Shown here in pieces: positions 14,078 through 21,847 of a stretch of DNA of 25,086 bases. Made by a program: the position numbers and the translations under genes. The stretch lies in assembly GCA_002420005.1 (NCBI GenBank), contig DIHE01000023.1:43732-68817 (forward strand). Reading direction: 5' to 3'. How positions within the stretch are numbered: the stretch's first letter is position 1; each line of letters starts with the position of its first letter. Origin of the DNA: Holophagales bacterium UBA5704 (GTDB lineage: Bacteria; Acidobacteriota; Thermoanaerobaculia; Multivoradales; UBA5704). The notes under the pieces are model-generated. The model was not told the DNA's origin. It made no database searches and saw nothing but the letters and a program-made list of their open reading frames with translations.

Positions 14078-15054
14078 CCCCCACCCGCATCCTGGTGACC
14101 GGCGCCTCCGGCTTCGTCGGTGGCCGGTTCCTCGCCCGCTTCCGGGACCGCCCGGATCTCCTCCTCCACGGCGTCGGCCGGCGCCCGCTCGCCGATCCGG
14201 ACTACACCTCGGTCGATCTGTCGCGGCGGTTCGACCTGGCCTTCGAGCCCGACGTGGTGATCCATGCCGCGGCGCGCGCCGCTCCCTGGGGGACCGCCGC
14301 GGAGTACGAGCGCGACAACGTCGAGGCCACCCGCCAGGTGATCGACTTCTGCCGGCGGCAGGCGCGCGGGTCGCAGCCACCACGTTTGATCTACGTCTCG
14401 TCCAGCTCGGTCTTCTACACCTCCGGCCCACAGGTGGGGCTGACCGAGGACTCGCCGATCGGTCCCCGCTTCGTGAACCGCTACGCGGAGACCAAATACG
14501 CCGGAGAGCTGCTGGTCCGCGACTACCCCGGCCCGTGGTTGGTCGTCCGCCCGCGCGCCGTGTTCGGCCCGGGCGACACGGTCCTCTTTCCGCGCCTCCT
14601 CGCCGCGGCGCGGGCCGGCAAGCTGCCTCTCTTCACCGGCGCTCCGCCCGCGGTCGGCGACTTGATCTACATCGACACCCTCGCCGACTACCTGCTGCGC
14701 GCGGTCGAGCGGCCGGCGCTCACCGGCGCCTACAACCTCACCAACGCCGAGCCGGTGGAGATCCAGCCCTTCGTGCTCGACCTCTTCGCCCGCCTCGGCG
14801 TGCCGGCGCCGCGCCGCAAGGTCTCGATCCGCACCGCGCTGTGGGCCGCCGGTCTCACCGAGGCGATCTGGAAGCTGCTGCGCCGGCCGGGCGAGCCGCC
14901 AATCACCCGTTTCGGCGTCGGCGTCTTCGCCTGGTCGAAGACCTTCGACGTGCGCCGCGCGCTCGCCGATCTCGGCCCGCCCTCGGTGTCGATCGCCGAC
15001 GGGTTGGAGGCCTTCGTGCGCTGGGTGCGGGAGACGGAAGGACCGCCGCCGTGA
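14074..15054 (+). CDS. Extended SDR, NAD(P)-dependent epimerase/dehydrogenase (3-beta-HSD/OleD-like)
   Basis: A Rossmann-fold oxidoreductase of 326 residues. TGASGFVGG (9-17) binds NAD(P); the catalytic Ser lies in YVSSSSVF (107-114), and Tyr137 and Lys141 form YAETK. The sequence around AARAAPWGT (65-73), RPRAVFGPGDT and the long C-terminal half (EAIWKLLRRPGEPPITRFGV) resembles 3-beta-hydroxysteroid dehydrogenase and OleD-type enzymes more than nucleotide-sugar epimerases. A likely job is to reduce or oxidise a beta-keto or hydroxy group on the KAS III product. The ATG overlaps the ligase stop (ATGA) and the next gene starts inside its stop (GTGA). A sugar epimerase role supplying the two glycosyltransferases is the main alternative. 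Confidence 0.85.
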   Translation: MTPTRILVTGASGFVGGRFLARFRDRPDLLLHGVGRRPLADPDYTSVDLSRRFDLAFEPDVVIHAAARAAPWGTAAEYERDNVEATRQVIDFCRRQARGSQPPRLIYVSSSSVFYTSGPQVGLTEDSPIGPRFVNRYAETKYAGELLVRDYPGPWLVVRPRAVFGPGDTVLFPRLLAAARAGKLPLFTGAPPAVGDLIYIDTLADYLLRAVERPALTGAYNLTNAEPVEIQPFVLDLFARLGVPAPRRKVSIRTALWAAGLTEAIWKLLRRPGEPPITRFGVGVFAWSKTFDVRRALADLGPPSVSIADGLEAFVRWVRETEGPPP

Positions 15055-16199
15055 GCCTGTGGATCGTCGCCGGCCTCGCTCTCTCCTATCTCACGCTGCT
15101 CGCGGCCAAGGCGTTCCTCGCGCTGCACGTGGCCCGGAGGGAGACGCGGGCTCCGGCCTCCACGGGAGCCGGGGTGACGATCGCCCAGCCGATCCTGTCC
15201 GGCGATCCACGGCTCGCCTCGGTGCTCGCGGAGAACCTCCGCGAGCTGCCGGACGCGCAATTTCTCTGGCTGGTCGACGAGGACGATCCGGTGGCCCAGA
15301 CGGTCGGCCGCGAGCTGGCGGCACGTCACCCTGACGTGCGCATCGACGTTCAGGTCTGCCCGCCCCCGCCGGAGGGGATCAACCCGAAGCTCTGGAAGCT
15401 CGACCTGGCGCGTCCGGCGATCCGCGAGGCCGTGCTCCTGGTGCTCGACGACGACACGCGGATGCCGGCGGCCACCCTGGGCGCGCTGCTCCACGCCCTG
15501 GAGGATCATCAGCTCGCCACCAGCCTGCCCGGCTATCTCGACGACGGCCGAAGCCCGTCGCGCCTGCTCGCCCAGTTCGTCGACAACAACGCCGCGCTCC
15601 TTTACCTGCCGCTCCTCCCGTTCCTGCCGCCGCCCACCATCAACGGCATGGCCTACGCGCTGCGCACCGCCTTCCTGGACCAGCTGGGCGGCTTCGCGCC
15701 CCTTCTGCGGTCCTTGACCGACGACCTCGCGGTCGCCGAGCAGGTCCTCGCCGCCGGAGGCCGGATCTTCCAGAGCGCCCGGCCGCACTGGGTCGAGACC
15801 ACGGTGCGCGACGGCCGGCACTACGTCCAGCTCATGCATCGCTGGTTCCTCTTCGCGCTGCTCCTGCTGCGCAAACAACGTCTGGGGCTGCGCGTGCTCA
15901 TCTCGGTCCTCGGCGCGCTGCCGTCCCTGCTGCTCGGCGCTCTGCTGGTCGCCGCCGGGCTCGCCTGGTCCGTGCCGGCCGCGGGAGTCCTCCTGGGATG
16001 CCTGGCGCTGCGCGCCTGCGGTCTCGTCGCGCTCCAGCGCATCCTCTACGGCCGGGCGCTCCACGCACCGTTCTCGTCGCTCCTCTCCGAGCTGGGCCAG
16101 CCGCTTCACCTGCTCCACGCCGTGGTCTGGCGGCGGATCATCTGGCGCACCCGGCACTACCGGGTCTACGACGACCGGCGGTTCGAGACGGTGCGATGA
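15051..16199 (+). CDS. Membrane glycosyltransferase, GT2/GT21 (ceramide-glucosyltransferase-like)
   Basis: Inverting GT-A enzyme expected to add a sugar from a nucleotide donor to a lipid at the inner membrane. Residues about 5-25 are an N-terminal membrane helix. The acidic motifs are DEDD (76-79), DDDT (133-136) and TDDLAVAEQVLAAGGRI (223-239). RW at 264-265 matches the end of the (Q/R)xxRW motif, but the first position is Leu261, with Gln one residue earlier. Two to three hydrophobic helices lie at about 266-275, 282-303 and 306-326. At 382 residues it resembles GT21 and HpnI-type enzymes. The GTG start overlaps the SDR stop. A lipid acceptor fits the upstream acyl-processing genes. The sugar is unknown. 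Confidence 0.85.
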   Translation: MSLWIVAGLALSYLTLLAAKAFLALHVARRETRAPASTGAGVTIAQPILSGDPRLASVLAENLRELPDAQFLWLVDEDDPVAQTVGRELAARHPDVRIDVQVCPPPPEGINPKLWKLDLARPAIREAVLLVLDDDTRMPAATLGALLHALEDHQLATSLPGYLDDGRSPSRLLAQFVDNNAALLYLPLLPFLPPPTINGMAYALRTAFLDQLGGFAPLLRSLTDDLAVAEQVLAAGGRIFQSARPHWVETTVRDGRHYVQLMHRWFLFALLLLRKQRLGLRVLISVLGALPSLLLGALLVAAGLAWSVPAAGVLLGCLALRACGLVALQRILYGRALHAPFSSLLSELGQPLHLLHAVVWRRIIWRTRHYRVYDDRRFETVR

Positions 16200-16762
16200 A
16201 ACCCCCGCTCCAGATCCTCTTCCTGACCGGCCGCAGCGATCCCCGGAGCGCGGCGCTCAGCCCGGTCCAGGCGGCGTTTCTCGATGCCCTGCCCGTTCCC
16301 GAGGCCTGGAAGGTGCGGGTGAACTTCCCCTATCCGGCCGAGACTCCGCCGTTTCGCCCCACGCCGCTCCTGCTGGCGAGCTGGCGCAACGGCCGGCAAT
16401 ATCTGGCATCGCGCCGGGCGGCGTTCGCCGAGCGCCACCGGGCGCCGGTGCTCGCGCGGATCGAGGCCGCCGCACGCACCTTCGTTCTCGCCGGCAGCAG
16501 CGGGACCGAGCTGCTGGGGAACCTCCGCCTGCCCGCGGCGGCGCTCGCCCGGCTGCACGTGTTCGCCTATGGACCGGTCGCCCGGCGCCCCCCGGACTGC
16601 GACCACCGGCTGGTCCAAGGGCACCGCGACTGGATCTCGCGCGCCTGGTTTCGCACCGGCGCGGCGCGCGTCGCGACCGGGCACATGGACTACCTGGCCG
16701 ATCCGGAGGTGCTCCGGCTCTGCACCCTCTACCTGCACGAGATCCTGGAGGGACCCGCTTGA
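16196..16762 (+). CDS. Unknown protein of the lipid/glycosyltransferase cluster
   Basis: A protein of 188 residues that I do not recognise. It has no signal peptide or membrane helix. LQILFLTGRSD at the N-terminus is a beta-strand and loop, and TFVLAGSSGTELLGNL (95-110) looks like a strand-nucleophile-helix turn. GHRDWIS (142-148) and TGHMDYLADPE (161-171) offer His/Asp pairs. This layout loosely recalls a reduced alpha/beta-hydrolase with a Ser at 101 or 102, but the classic GxSxG is not met. It overlaps both neighbours by 4 bases (ATGA, TTGA), so it is expressed with them. A small hydrolase or acyl-transfer accessory is possible; this is inference. Confidence 0.7.
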   Translation: MKPPLQILFLTGRSDPRSAALSPVQAAFLDALPVPEAWKVRVNFPYPAETPPFRPTPLLLASWRNGRQYLASRRAAFAERHRAPVLARIEAAARTFVLAGSSGTELLGNLRLPAAALARLHVFAYGPVARRPPDCDHRLVQGHRDWISRAWFRTGAARVATGHMDYLADPEVLRLCTLYLHEILEGPA

Positions 16763-18030
16763 GCCCCCGCATCGACCTCGTCGCCCCGCCTTTTTCCGGC
16801 CATCTCCATCCGATCCTCGGCATCGCCCGGCGGTTGGCCCGGGAGCACGCCGTGCGGGTGGTGAGCACCGAGGAGGTGCAGGGGCAGATCGCGGCTGCCG
16901 GTCTCGCCGGTGTGGCGCTTCTCCCCGGGCGCGACGGGGAGATCCGCGCCATCGCCGAGCCGGACCACGCCGTGGGCCATCATCCGCTGCGCCTGCACGC
17001 GCAGCTCCGGGCGAACCTCGCGCTCCTGGGGGATTTCCGTGCTTCGCTCCGTGCGCTCTGGCAGACCGGGGGACCACCGGACCTCCTGATCGCCGACTTC
17101 ACCCTCCCCATTGCCGGCGCCGTGGCCCGCGAGCTGGGCGTCCCCTGGTGGACCAGCCACCCGTCCTGCTGTGCGATCGAGACGCCGGACGGGCCGCCCG
17201 CCTACCTCGGCGGCTGGCATCCGGGGAGAGGCCCGCTCGGCCGTCTGCGCGACGCCGCCGGGCGAGCCCTGATCCGCACCTTCAAACGCGCGGTCCATCG
17301 CCTCCATCGCGCACAGATCCGCGACCTCGGCTTTGCCTCCCTCTACCGGGAGGACGGCAGCGAAGCGCTCTATTCGGACGAGCGGGTGCTCGCGTTCGGC
17401 ATCCCCGAGCTCGAATTCCCACGCCGCTGGCCGGCCGCGGTCGAGCTGGTCGGCCCCGTTCTCTACACGCCCCCCTCCGCGGCACCCGAGCCCCCGTTCG
17501 TACACGGCCGCGACCACGTGCTGGTCACCCTCGGAACGCACCTCCGCTGGAAGAAGGAGGCGATGGCGGAGCAGGTCCGCCGGGCCGCCGCCGCGCTGCC
17601 GGGGATCGAGCTGCATTGGACCGACGGCGAGGTGCGAAGCGACCGCCGGGAGTCCGCGGGCAACTTCCACCACCTGGGCTACGTCTCCTACGCCCGCGAC
17701 CTGCCACGCTACGCGCTCGTCCTCCACCACGGCGGAGCGGGCGTGATGTACCACACCCTGCGCGCCGGCCTGCCCGCGCTGGTGTTCCCCGTCGACTACG
17801 ACCAGTTCGACCACGCCGCCCGCCTCGAAGCCGCCGGAGTCGCCCGCCGCCTGCGCCGGCCGGAGGACCTCGCGGCCCAGGTGAAGGAAGCCCTCCAGGA
17901 CGAAGGCCTCCGCGCCGCCTGCCGCCGCTTCCAGGCCCTGCTGGCCGCCCGGGAGCCCGAGGAGCGCGTCGCCGCGCTGGTGGCAGAGCGGCTTCACCCT
18001 CCAGAGCCCGATGCTATACTTCTCCCATGA
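16759..18030 (+). CDS. GT1-family glycosyltransferase (MGT/UGT-like)
   Basis: A soluble GT-B glycosyltransferase of 423 residues that transfers a sugar from a UDP- or TDP-type donor to a small or lipid acceptor. APPFSGHLHPILGIARRL (9-26) holds the catalytic His15. VLVTLGTHLRW (254-264) starts the C-terminal domain. HHGGAGVMYHTLRAGLPALV (323-342) with DYDQFDHA (346-353) is the nucleotide-sugar-binding signature of macrolide/UGT-type enzymes. The TTG start at 16759 overlaps the upstream stop, with GGAGGGA about 5 bases before it. It is the last gene of the overlapping set and provides a second glycosylation step after the GT21-like enzyme. Acceptor unknown. Confidence 0.9.
   Translation: MSPRIDLVAPPFSGHLHPILGIARRLAREHAVRVVSTEEVQGQIAAAGLAGVALLPGRDGEIRAIAEPDHAVGHHPLRLHAQLRANLALLGDFRASLRALWQTGGPPDLLIADFTLPIAGAVARELGVPWWTSHPSCCAIETPDGPPAYLGGWHPGRGPLGRLRDAAGRALIRTFKRAVHRLHRAQIRDLGFASLYREDGSEALYSDERVLAFGIPELEFPRRWPAAVELVGPVLYTPPSAAPEPPFVHGRDHVLVTLGTHLRWKKEAMAEQVRRAAAALPGIELHWTDGEVRSDRRESAGNFHHLGYVSYARDLPRYALVLHHGGAGVMYHTLRAGLPALVFPVDYDQFDHAARLEAAGVARRLRRPEDLAAQVKEALQDEGLRAACRRFQALLAAREPEERVAALVAERLHPPEPDAILLP
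17993..18020 (+). promoter_or_regulatory. Promoter inside the GT1 gene for the Uma2 gene
   Basis: TATACT at 18015-18020 is a strong -10 box, with TTCACC at 17993-17998 as -35 and 16-base spacing. The ATG at 18027 follows the -10 by 6 bases with no ribosome site, so the transcript is probably leaderless. It lies within the last codons of the glycosyltransferase gene. Confidence 0.6.
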
Positions 18031-18827
18031 CAATGAGACCGCAGGTCGGCGAGTCGGGTCCTTTTTTCGTCGATCAATTACGGCCCGGCGATCCGTACGA
18101 GCTATCCAACGGCCACCCGATTCTCTGCCTCCCCAAAGGGGGCCGGGCAGGAAGGGCAAGGAGCGTCGGCGCTAGCGTGTTCGCGAGCGATCCCGCGGTC
18201 CAGACCGTTGGCATCGACGTCGGCTTTGCCCTCTCTCCAAAGACCCTCCGCGCTCCGGACCTCTCGGTCGGCGAGCTGCCTGATCAGCCGGGCTGGGTCC
18301 AGGCAGCGCCACCCCTCGCCGTCGAATACGCAGACACCGGCCAGGACGAACAGGAGCTGCAGACCAAAATCCAGGAGCTCTTCGCCGCCGGCACCCGCCA
18401 TGTCTGGGTGGTGCGCCTGAACGGCCCGCGGCGGGTGGAGGTGCATCAGCCGGGACAGAAGCCGCGCACTGCAAACCCCGGCGAGCAGCTCGAGGCGCCG
18501 GGCATCCTCGCCAATCCGGTGCCGGTGGAAGCCCTCTGGGACCGCGAAACGGGGCTCCGGGTGACCTTCCGCAACCTCCTCCAGCGCCAGGGCTACGCCA
18601 GCCTCGACGAGGTCCGCGCCGAGGGAGAGGCCCAGGGACGGGCCGAGGGGGAAGCCCAGGGGCTGCGCAGAGCGATCACCACCGTCTTGCTGAGCCGCGG
18701 GCTCGCGGTCGATGACAGCCTGCAGGCCGCCCTCGCCCACTGCGGCGACCCCGACGTCCTCGAAGCAACCCTCCTCCGGGCGACCAACGCCTCGGCAGCC
18801 GATCTCCTCGCCACCCTCCGACCTTGA
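18027..18827 (+). CDS. Uma2 family (DUF820) PD-(D/E)XK nuclease-like protein
   Basis: A protein of 266 residues of the Uma2 group, restriction-endonuclease-like proteins expanded in cyanobacteria and several other phyla with mostly unknown roles. The core site is visible: APDLSVG (Asp78), PPLAVEYAD (Glu100) and ELQTKIQELFAAGTRHVWVV (Lys114). The early part LRPGDPYELSNGHPILCLP is the usual family N-terminus. The C-terminal third holds a charged EGEAQGRAEGEAQG repeat (about 205-219) and a helical tail, common in this family. It overlaps the GT1 stop but has its own promoter, so it need not belong to the lipid cluster. Likely a stand-alone nuclease. Confidence 0.85.
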   Translation: MTMRPQVGESGPFFVDQLRPGDPYELSNGHPILCLPKGGRAGRARSVGASVFASDPAVQTVGIDVGFALSPKTLRAPDLSVGELPDQPGWVQAAPPLAVEYADTGQDEQELQTKIQELFAAGTRHVWVVRLNGPRRVEVHQPGQKPRTANPGEQLEAPGILANPVPVEALWDRETGLRVTFRNLLQRQGYASLDEVRAEGEAQGRAEGEAQGLRRAITTVLLSRGLAVDDSLQAALAHCGDPDVLEATLLRATNASAADLLATLRP

Positions 18828-18880
18828 GCCGGGCAGGCGATCAGGAAGCCGCGGCCCGGAGCCTCACCGACGAGCAGCCC

Positions 18881-19690
18881 ATGACCGCCTATAGCGACCA
18901 AGACCTGGAGAGCATGCTCTCCGATCTCGAGTCCGGCAGCTTCGATGCGCAGCCCGTTCGCTCGGCCACGCTGGCCGATCTCAGCCGGTGGCGCTTCGAG
19001 GAGAGCTACCTGCCTTCCGCCTTCAGTGCCGACGTGCTCGCGGCGAACGACCGCAGCTATGAGCAGCGACTCGCCGCGACCAAGATGATCGTCTCGGTCG
19101 ACGAGCCGACTCCGACTGTGGCCGGAATCCTCGTTCTGGGCCTGCGTCCAAGGGATTTCCTCCCGGGCGCCTACGTGCAGTTTCTTCGCGTCGCCGGCCT
19201 GGAGTGGGGGGACCCGGTCCACGACGAGGCCTTGCTGGAGGGGCCGATCGAGGACATGGCCCGCCGCATCGATGAGAAGCTCGCCGCGCACAACCGGACG
19301 GCGGTCGACTTCACCTCCGGATCGGTCGAGATTCGCACCTCCACCTATCCGATGGCGGCGCTCCAGCAGCTCGTCCGCAACGCCATCCTGCACCGCACCT
19401 ATGAGGGAACGAGCTCGCCGATCCGCGTCTACTGGTTCGACGACCGCATCGAGATCGTGAGCCCCGGCGGCCCCTACGGCATCGTCACCTCCGAATCATT
19501 CGGCGAACCCGGGGTCGTCGACTACCGCAACCCCATCCTTGCCGAGGCGATGCGCGTGCTGGGCCTCGTGCAGCGCTTCGGCTTCGGCATCCAGACGGCG
19601 CGCCGGGAGCTGCGCGAGAAGAACCATCCCGATCCCGAGTTTCTCGTCGAGCCCACCCGCGTCCACTGCACGGTGCGCGCTCGGCGATAG
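18881..19690 (+). CDS. ATP-binding protein of the AlbA_2/RecG-like family, lacking the AlbA_2 domain
   Basis: A protein of 269 residues. Full members have an N-terminal Schlafen-type AlbA_2 domain and a C-terminal GHKL-like ATP-binding part. Here the first 20 residues (SDQDLESMLSDLESGS) look like the usual N-terminus. Residue 21 onward (FDAQPVRSATLADLSRWRFE) resumes where the region after AlbA_2 normally begins, so about 130 residues seem to be missing in frame. The ATP-binding part is intact: LQQLVRNAILHRTYEG (161-176), DDRIEIVSPGGPYG (187-200) and VQRFGFGI (230-237). I choose the ATG at 18881. A TTG at 18824 overlapping the Uma2 stop is possible but has no ribosome site and gives an atypical N-terminus. 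It converges on the Fic gene. Confidence 0.78.
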   Translation: MTAYSDQDLESMLSDLESGSFDAQPVRSATLADLSRWRFEESYLPSAFSADVLAANDRSYEQRLAATKMIVSVDEPTPTVAGILVLGLRPRDFLPGAYVQFLRVAGLEWGDPVHDEALLEGPIEDMARRIDEKLAAHNRTAVDFTSGSVEIRTSTYPMAALQQLVRNAILHRTYEGTSSPIRVYWFDDRIEIVSPGGPYGIVTSESFGEPGVVDYRNPILAEAMRVLGLVQRFGFGIQTARRELREKNHPDPEFLVEPTRVHCTVRARR

Positions 19691-19703
19691 ACCTGCCCAC
19701 AAC

Positions 19704-21086
19704 TCAGCCGTCGCGCCCGGCTCGCGCCACCAACGCCTCGGCGATCCGGCCGGCCAGCTCGGTGGTCTGCACCCTCTCGATCGCATCGTTGATCAGGCGT
19801 ACGTGCCATTCGTCGCCATTGCCGGCCAGCGAGGTGATCTCGACGGCGTAGGGTGACGCGGCACCATCACCGATCCATGGCGGAAAACCTTCCGGATTCC
19901 GGTGAGACCAGAAGAGCGACGGACCACCTTCCCGGAGGAGAGCCTGGAACATGCCCGGGCTCCGAGGCCCGATCCAGGCAAGTCTCTCCAGGCGGGGTAT
20001 CCCTGAAATCTCGATGCGCAGGGCAAAGGCCCAACTGCGCGGGACGCTCCGGCCCTGGCACACCTCCAGGTAGTCCTCGAAATCCAGCGGGCGCTCGTAG
20101 TGCCGGAGGGTGCACGTACCGCCGACGCGCTCGAGCGCCTGGGCCAGCCGATGCTCGATGATCGAAGCGAGCAACTTGACGCCGGTCTCCCAGATGGTCA
20201 AGTGCTTCTCCTGGAGCAGCCGGATTCTTTCGACGGCCGGGTCGTACCCTTGCCGTCTTCCGGCCGACTGTTCCAGGCCGGTGAGAGCCCCCTCGACTCG
20301 ATCCAGCACGAGCTCCAGGAACGACCGGAGGTCGCCACCTTCATCCGACTCCGCCAGCGCCTCAATGTATTGATCCCGGCTCTTTTTCTTGAAGATGATC
20401 GGTGGATACCCGGCCCGAATCAGCTCCAGGTTGCCGATCGCCCGCGCGACCCGGCCATTGCCGTCGACATAAGGATGGACATGGGTCAGCCAGGCATGGA
20501 GAACCGCCGACCGAAGCGGCGCGGGCAACGAACCGTTCGCGGCCGACCACTCTTGCCAGCTCGCCATCTGGCGCATCACCTGCTCCCACGTTTTCGGAGG
20601 CGTGTGGCGCGCGCCCCGGATGAGGACCCGCTCCTTCCGGAAGAGACCGGCGCCCGGGCGGTCCCCCAGCAGCAAGGCGTGCACCTCCTGGAGCTGCTCG
20701 ATGTTGGTCGGCGTGGAGACCTCGCGCGCCAGCTCGGCGATGCGCGTCAGCGCTCGATCCAAGGCGATGGCGTCGCGGGTGAACGCCGGGTCATGGCCGG
20801 TGATCGTGATCCCCTTGAGCACGGCGAGCTCCGTCTCGCCGACGGACAGCGTGCTGCCTTCCAGGGCGTTCGACTCCGCCACCTGCTCGAATCGCTTCTC
20901 GCCGTAGTAGTCACGAACCGTCTGCTCCGTCAACCGGCCGCTGTGCCGAAGCAGGGCGACCCGCTCTTCAATCGCGCCGAGGCGAGCCTTCACCTGCCGA
21001 GACGCCACCTCGTCGAGCAGGTAGGGAGTGGATTCCAGATGGAACATGCGGGTTACCGTCGTTCTCAGGTCCGCCCCGGCGCTCAC
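19704..21086 (-). CDS. Fic family protein, class II (self-inhibited), with a long C-terminal extension
   Basis: Fic enzymes usually transfer AMP from ATP to a hydroxyl on a target protein. The active-site motif is complete: HPYVDGNGRVAR (204-215). An inhibitory SNALEG motif (72-77, [S/T]xxxE[G/N]) lies before it, which defines class II, where one chain carries its own inhibitor. FKKKSRDQYIEAL (232-244) is the usual following helix. Residues about 280-460 are a long tail of mixed helices and strands that I do not recognise. The family often has only a short winged helix there. The GTG at 21086 overlaps the upstream stop (GTGA). An ATG at 21047 (MFHLESTPYLL) is an equally good start with a more typical N-terminus. 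The target is unknown. Confidence 0.88.
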   Translation of the reverse strand: MSAGADLRTTVTRMFHLESTPYLLDEVASRQVKARLGAIEERVALLRHSGRLTEQTVRDYYGEKRFEQVAESNALEGSTLSVGETELAVLKGITITGHDPAFTRDAIALDRALTRIAELAREVSTPTNIEQLQEVHALLLGDRPGAGLFRKERVLIRGARHTPPKTWEQVMRQMASWQEWSAANGSLPAPLRSAVLHAWLTHVHPYVDGNGRVARAIGNLELIRAGYPPIIFKKKSRDQYIEALAESDEGGDLRSFLELVLDRVEGALTGLEQSAGRRQGYDPAVERIRLLQEKHLTIWETGVKLLASIIEHRLAQALERVGGTCTLRHYERPLDFEDYLEVCQGRSVPRSWAFALRIEISGIPRLERLAWIGPRSPGMFQALLREGGPSLFWSHRNPEGFPPWIGDGAASPYAVEITSLAGNGDEWHVRLINDAIERVQTTELAGRIAEALVARAGRDG

Positions 21087-21847
21087 CCGAACCCCACCGC
21101 CCCACCGGACGACGGCACCGGCACCACCGAACCGAAACCGCCCGCGCTGTTGCGGCGCAGGCCGAGCAGGGCGAGGGCGCGGTAGGAGAGGGCGCGGAAG
21201 CGCGACGGCTTGTCCACCTGGAGGGGAGCCGGCGACATGCTGTCTCCCGGATGGGTGAGGAGCATCTCGATCCCGGCCTCCTGCCAGCGCCGGAGCACAT
21301 GGGCCAGATCCTCGGCCGGCTGGGCTCCGCTCTCCTGGAGCAGAAGGACACGGGTGATCTGCCGCGACTGGAGGAAGCTCGCCGAGGGAAAGTCCTGCGG
21401 GAAGACCAGCCAGCGGTTGTCGTAGCTCCCCGGCGGAGCCGACCCCGCGGGGCTCTGGCGTCCGGCATCGAGGAGGAAGGCGGGCGGCGCGTCCTCCACC
21501 AGGCGGGCGAAGCGGAGCGTCTCGGCACCTGTCTTCAGAGCGTGACGGATCGGCTGGGTCGGCACCAGGGCGCCATCATGCGGCGCACCATTGAACAGCG
21601 GGACGGGCCGGAAGCCGTCTCCGGCCAGAGAAAGGCCGGCTTCGACCGACCGGGCGCCGGGCAGGTCCACGACCACGGCCATCGATCCGGAGGCCGGAAA
21701 CCGCGAGACGGAGACGGGCGACGCGGCTCGGTCGGCCGCAGCACCCAGGGAGGGGAGCAGCGGATCGGCGAACAGCAACGGTTTCGCCCAGGGCGACCAG
21801 ACCGCGCCCGCCGGTGCCCAGAGGTCAAACAGCTCCATTCCGTTCAT
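21083..21847 (-). CDS. Unknown protein co-encoded with the glutathionylspermidine-synthase-like gene
   Basis: A protein of 254 residues, not recognised. It has no signal peptide or membrane helix. The N-terminal half reads as mixed beta strands (SVSRFPASGSMAVVVDLPGA). The centre has a conserved-looking block NRWLVFPQDFPSASFLQSRQ (144-163), then ITRVLLLQESG and DLAHVLRRWQEAGIEMLL (180-197), resembling a Rossmann-like strand-helix pair. The C-terminal tail is Gly/Ser/Pro rich (AGGFGSVVPVPSSGGAVGFG). ATGA overlap with the ATP-grasp gene upstream and GTGA overlap with the Fic gene downstream make it part of one transcript. It probably assists the ATP-grasp and DUF350 proteins; this is inference from position. 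Confidence 0.72.
   Translation of the reverse strand: MNGMELFDLWAPAGAVWSPWAKPLLFADPLLPSLGAAADRAASPVSVSRFPASGSMAVVVDLPGARSVEAGLSLAGDGFRPVPLFNGAPHDGALVPTQPIRHALKTGAETLRFARLVEDAPPAFLLDAGRQSPAGSAPPGSYDNRWLVFPQDFPSASFLQSRQITRVLLLQESGAQPAEDLAHVLRRWQEAGIEMLLTHPGDSMSPAPLQVDKPSRFRALSYRALALLGLRRNSAGGFGSVVPVPSSGGAVGFG

Noticed and set aside
13728..15050. Upstream extension of the GT21-like frame through the ligase and SDR genes
   Set aside because: The translation is Arg/Pro-rich noise; the true start is the GTG at 15051 overlapping the SDR stop.
10873..15054. Assigning the cluster outright as an OleABCD olefin pathway
   Set aside because: The adenylate-forming enzyme is of the compact PaaK/F390 type rather than OleC, and the hydrolase is MBL-fold rather than alpha/beta like OleB. 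Only the logic is similar.
18824..18880. TTG start for the ATP-binding protein overlapping the Uma2 stop
   Set aside because: Other genes here use TTGA overlaps, but this one has no ribosome site and gives an N-terminus unlike the family.
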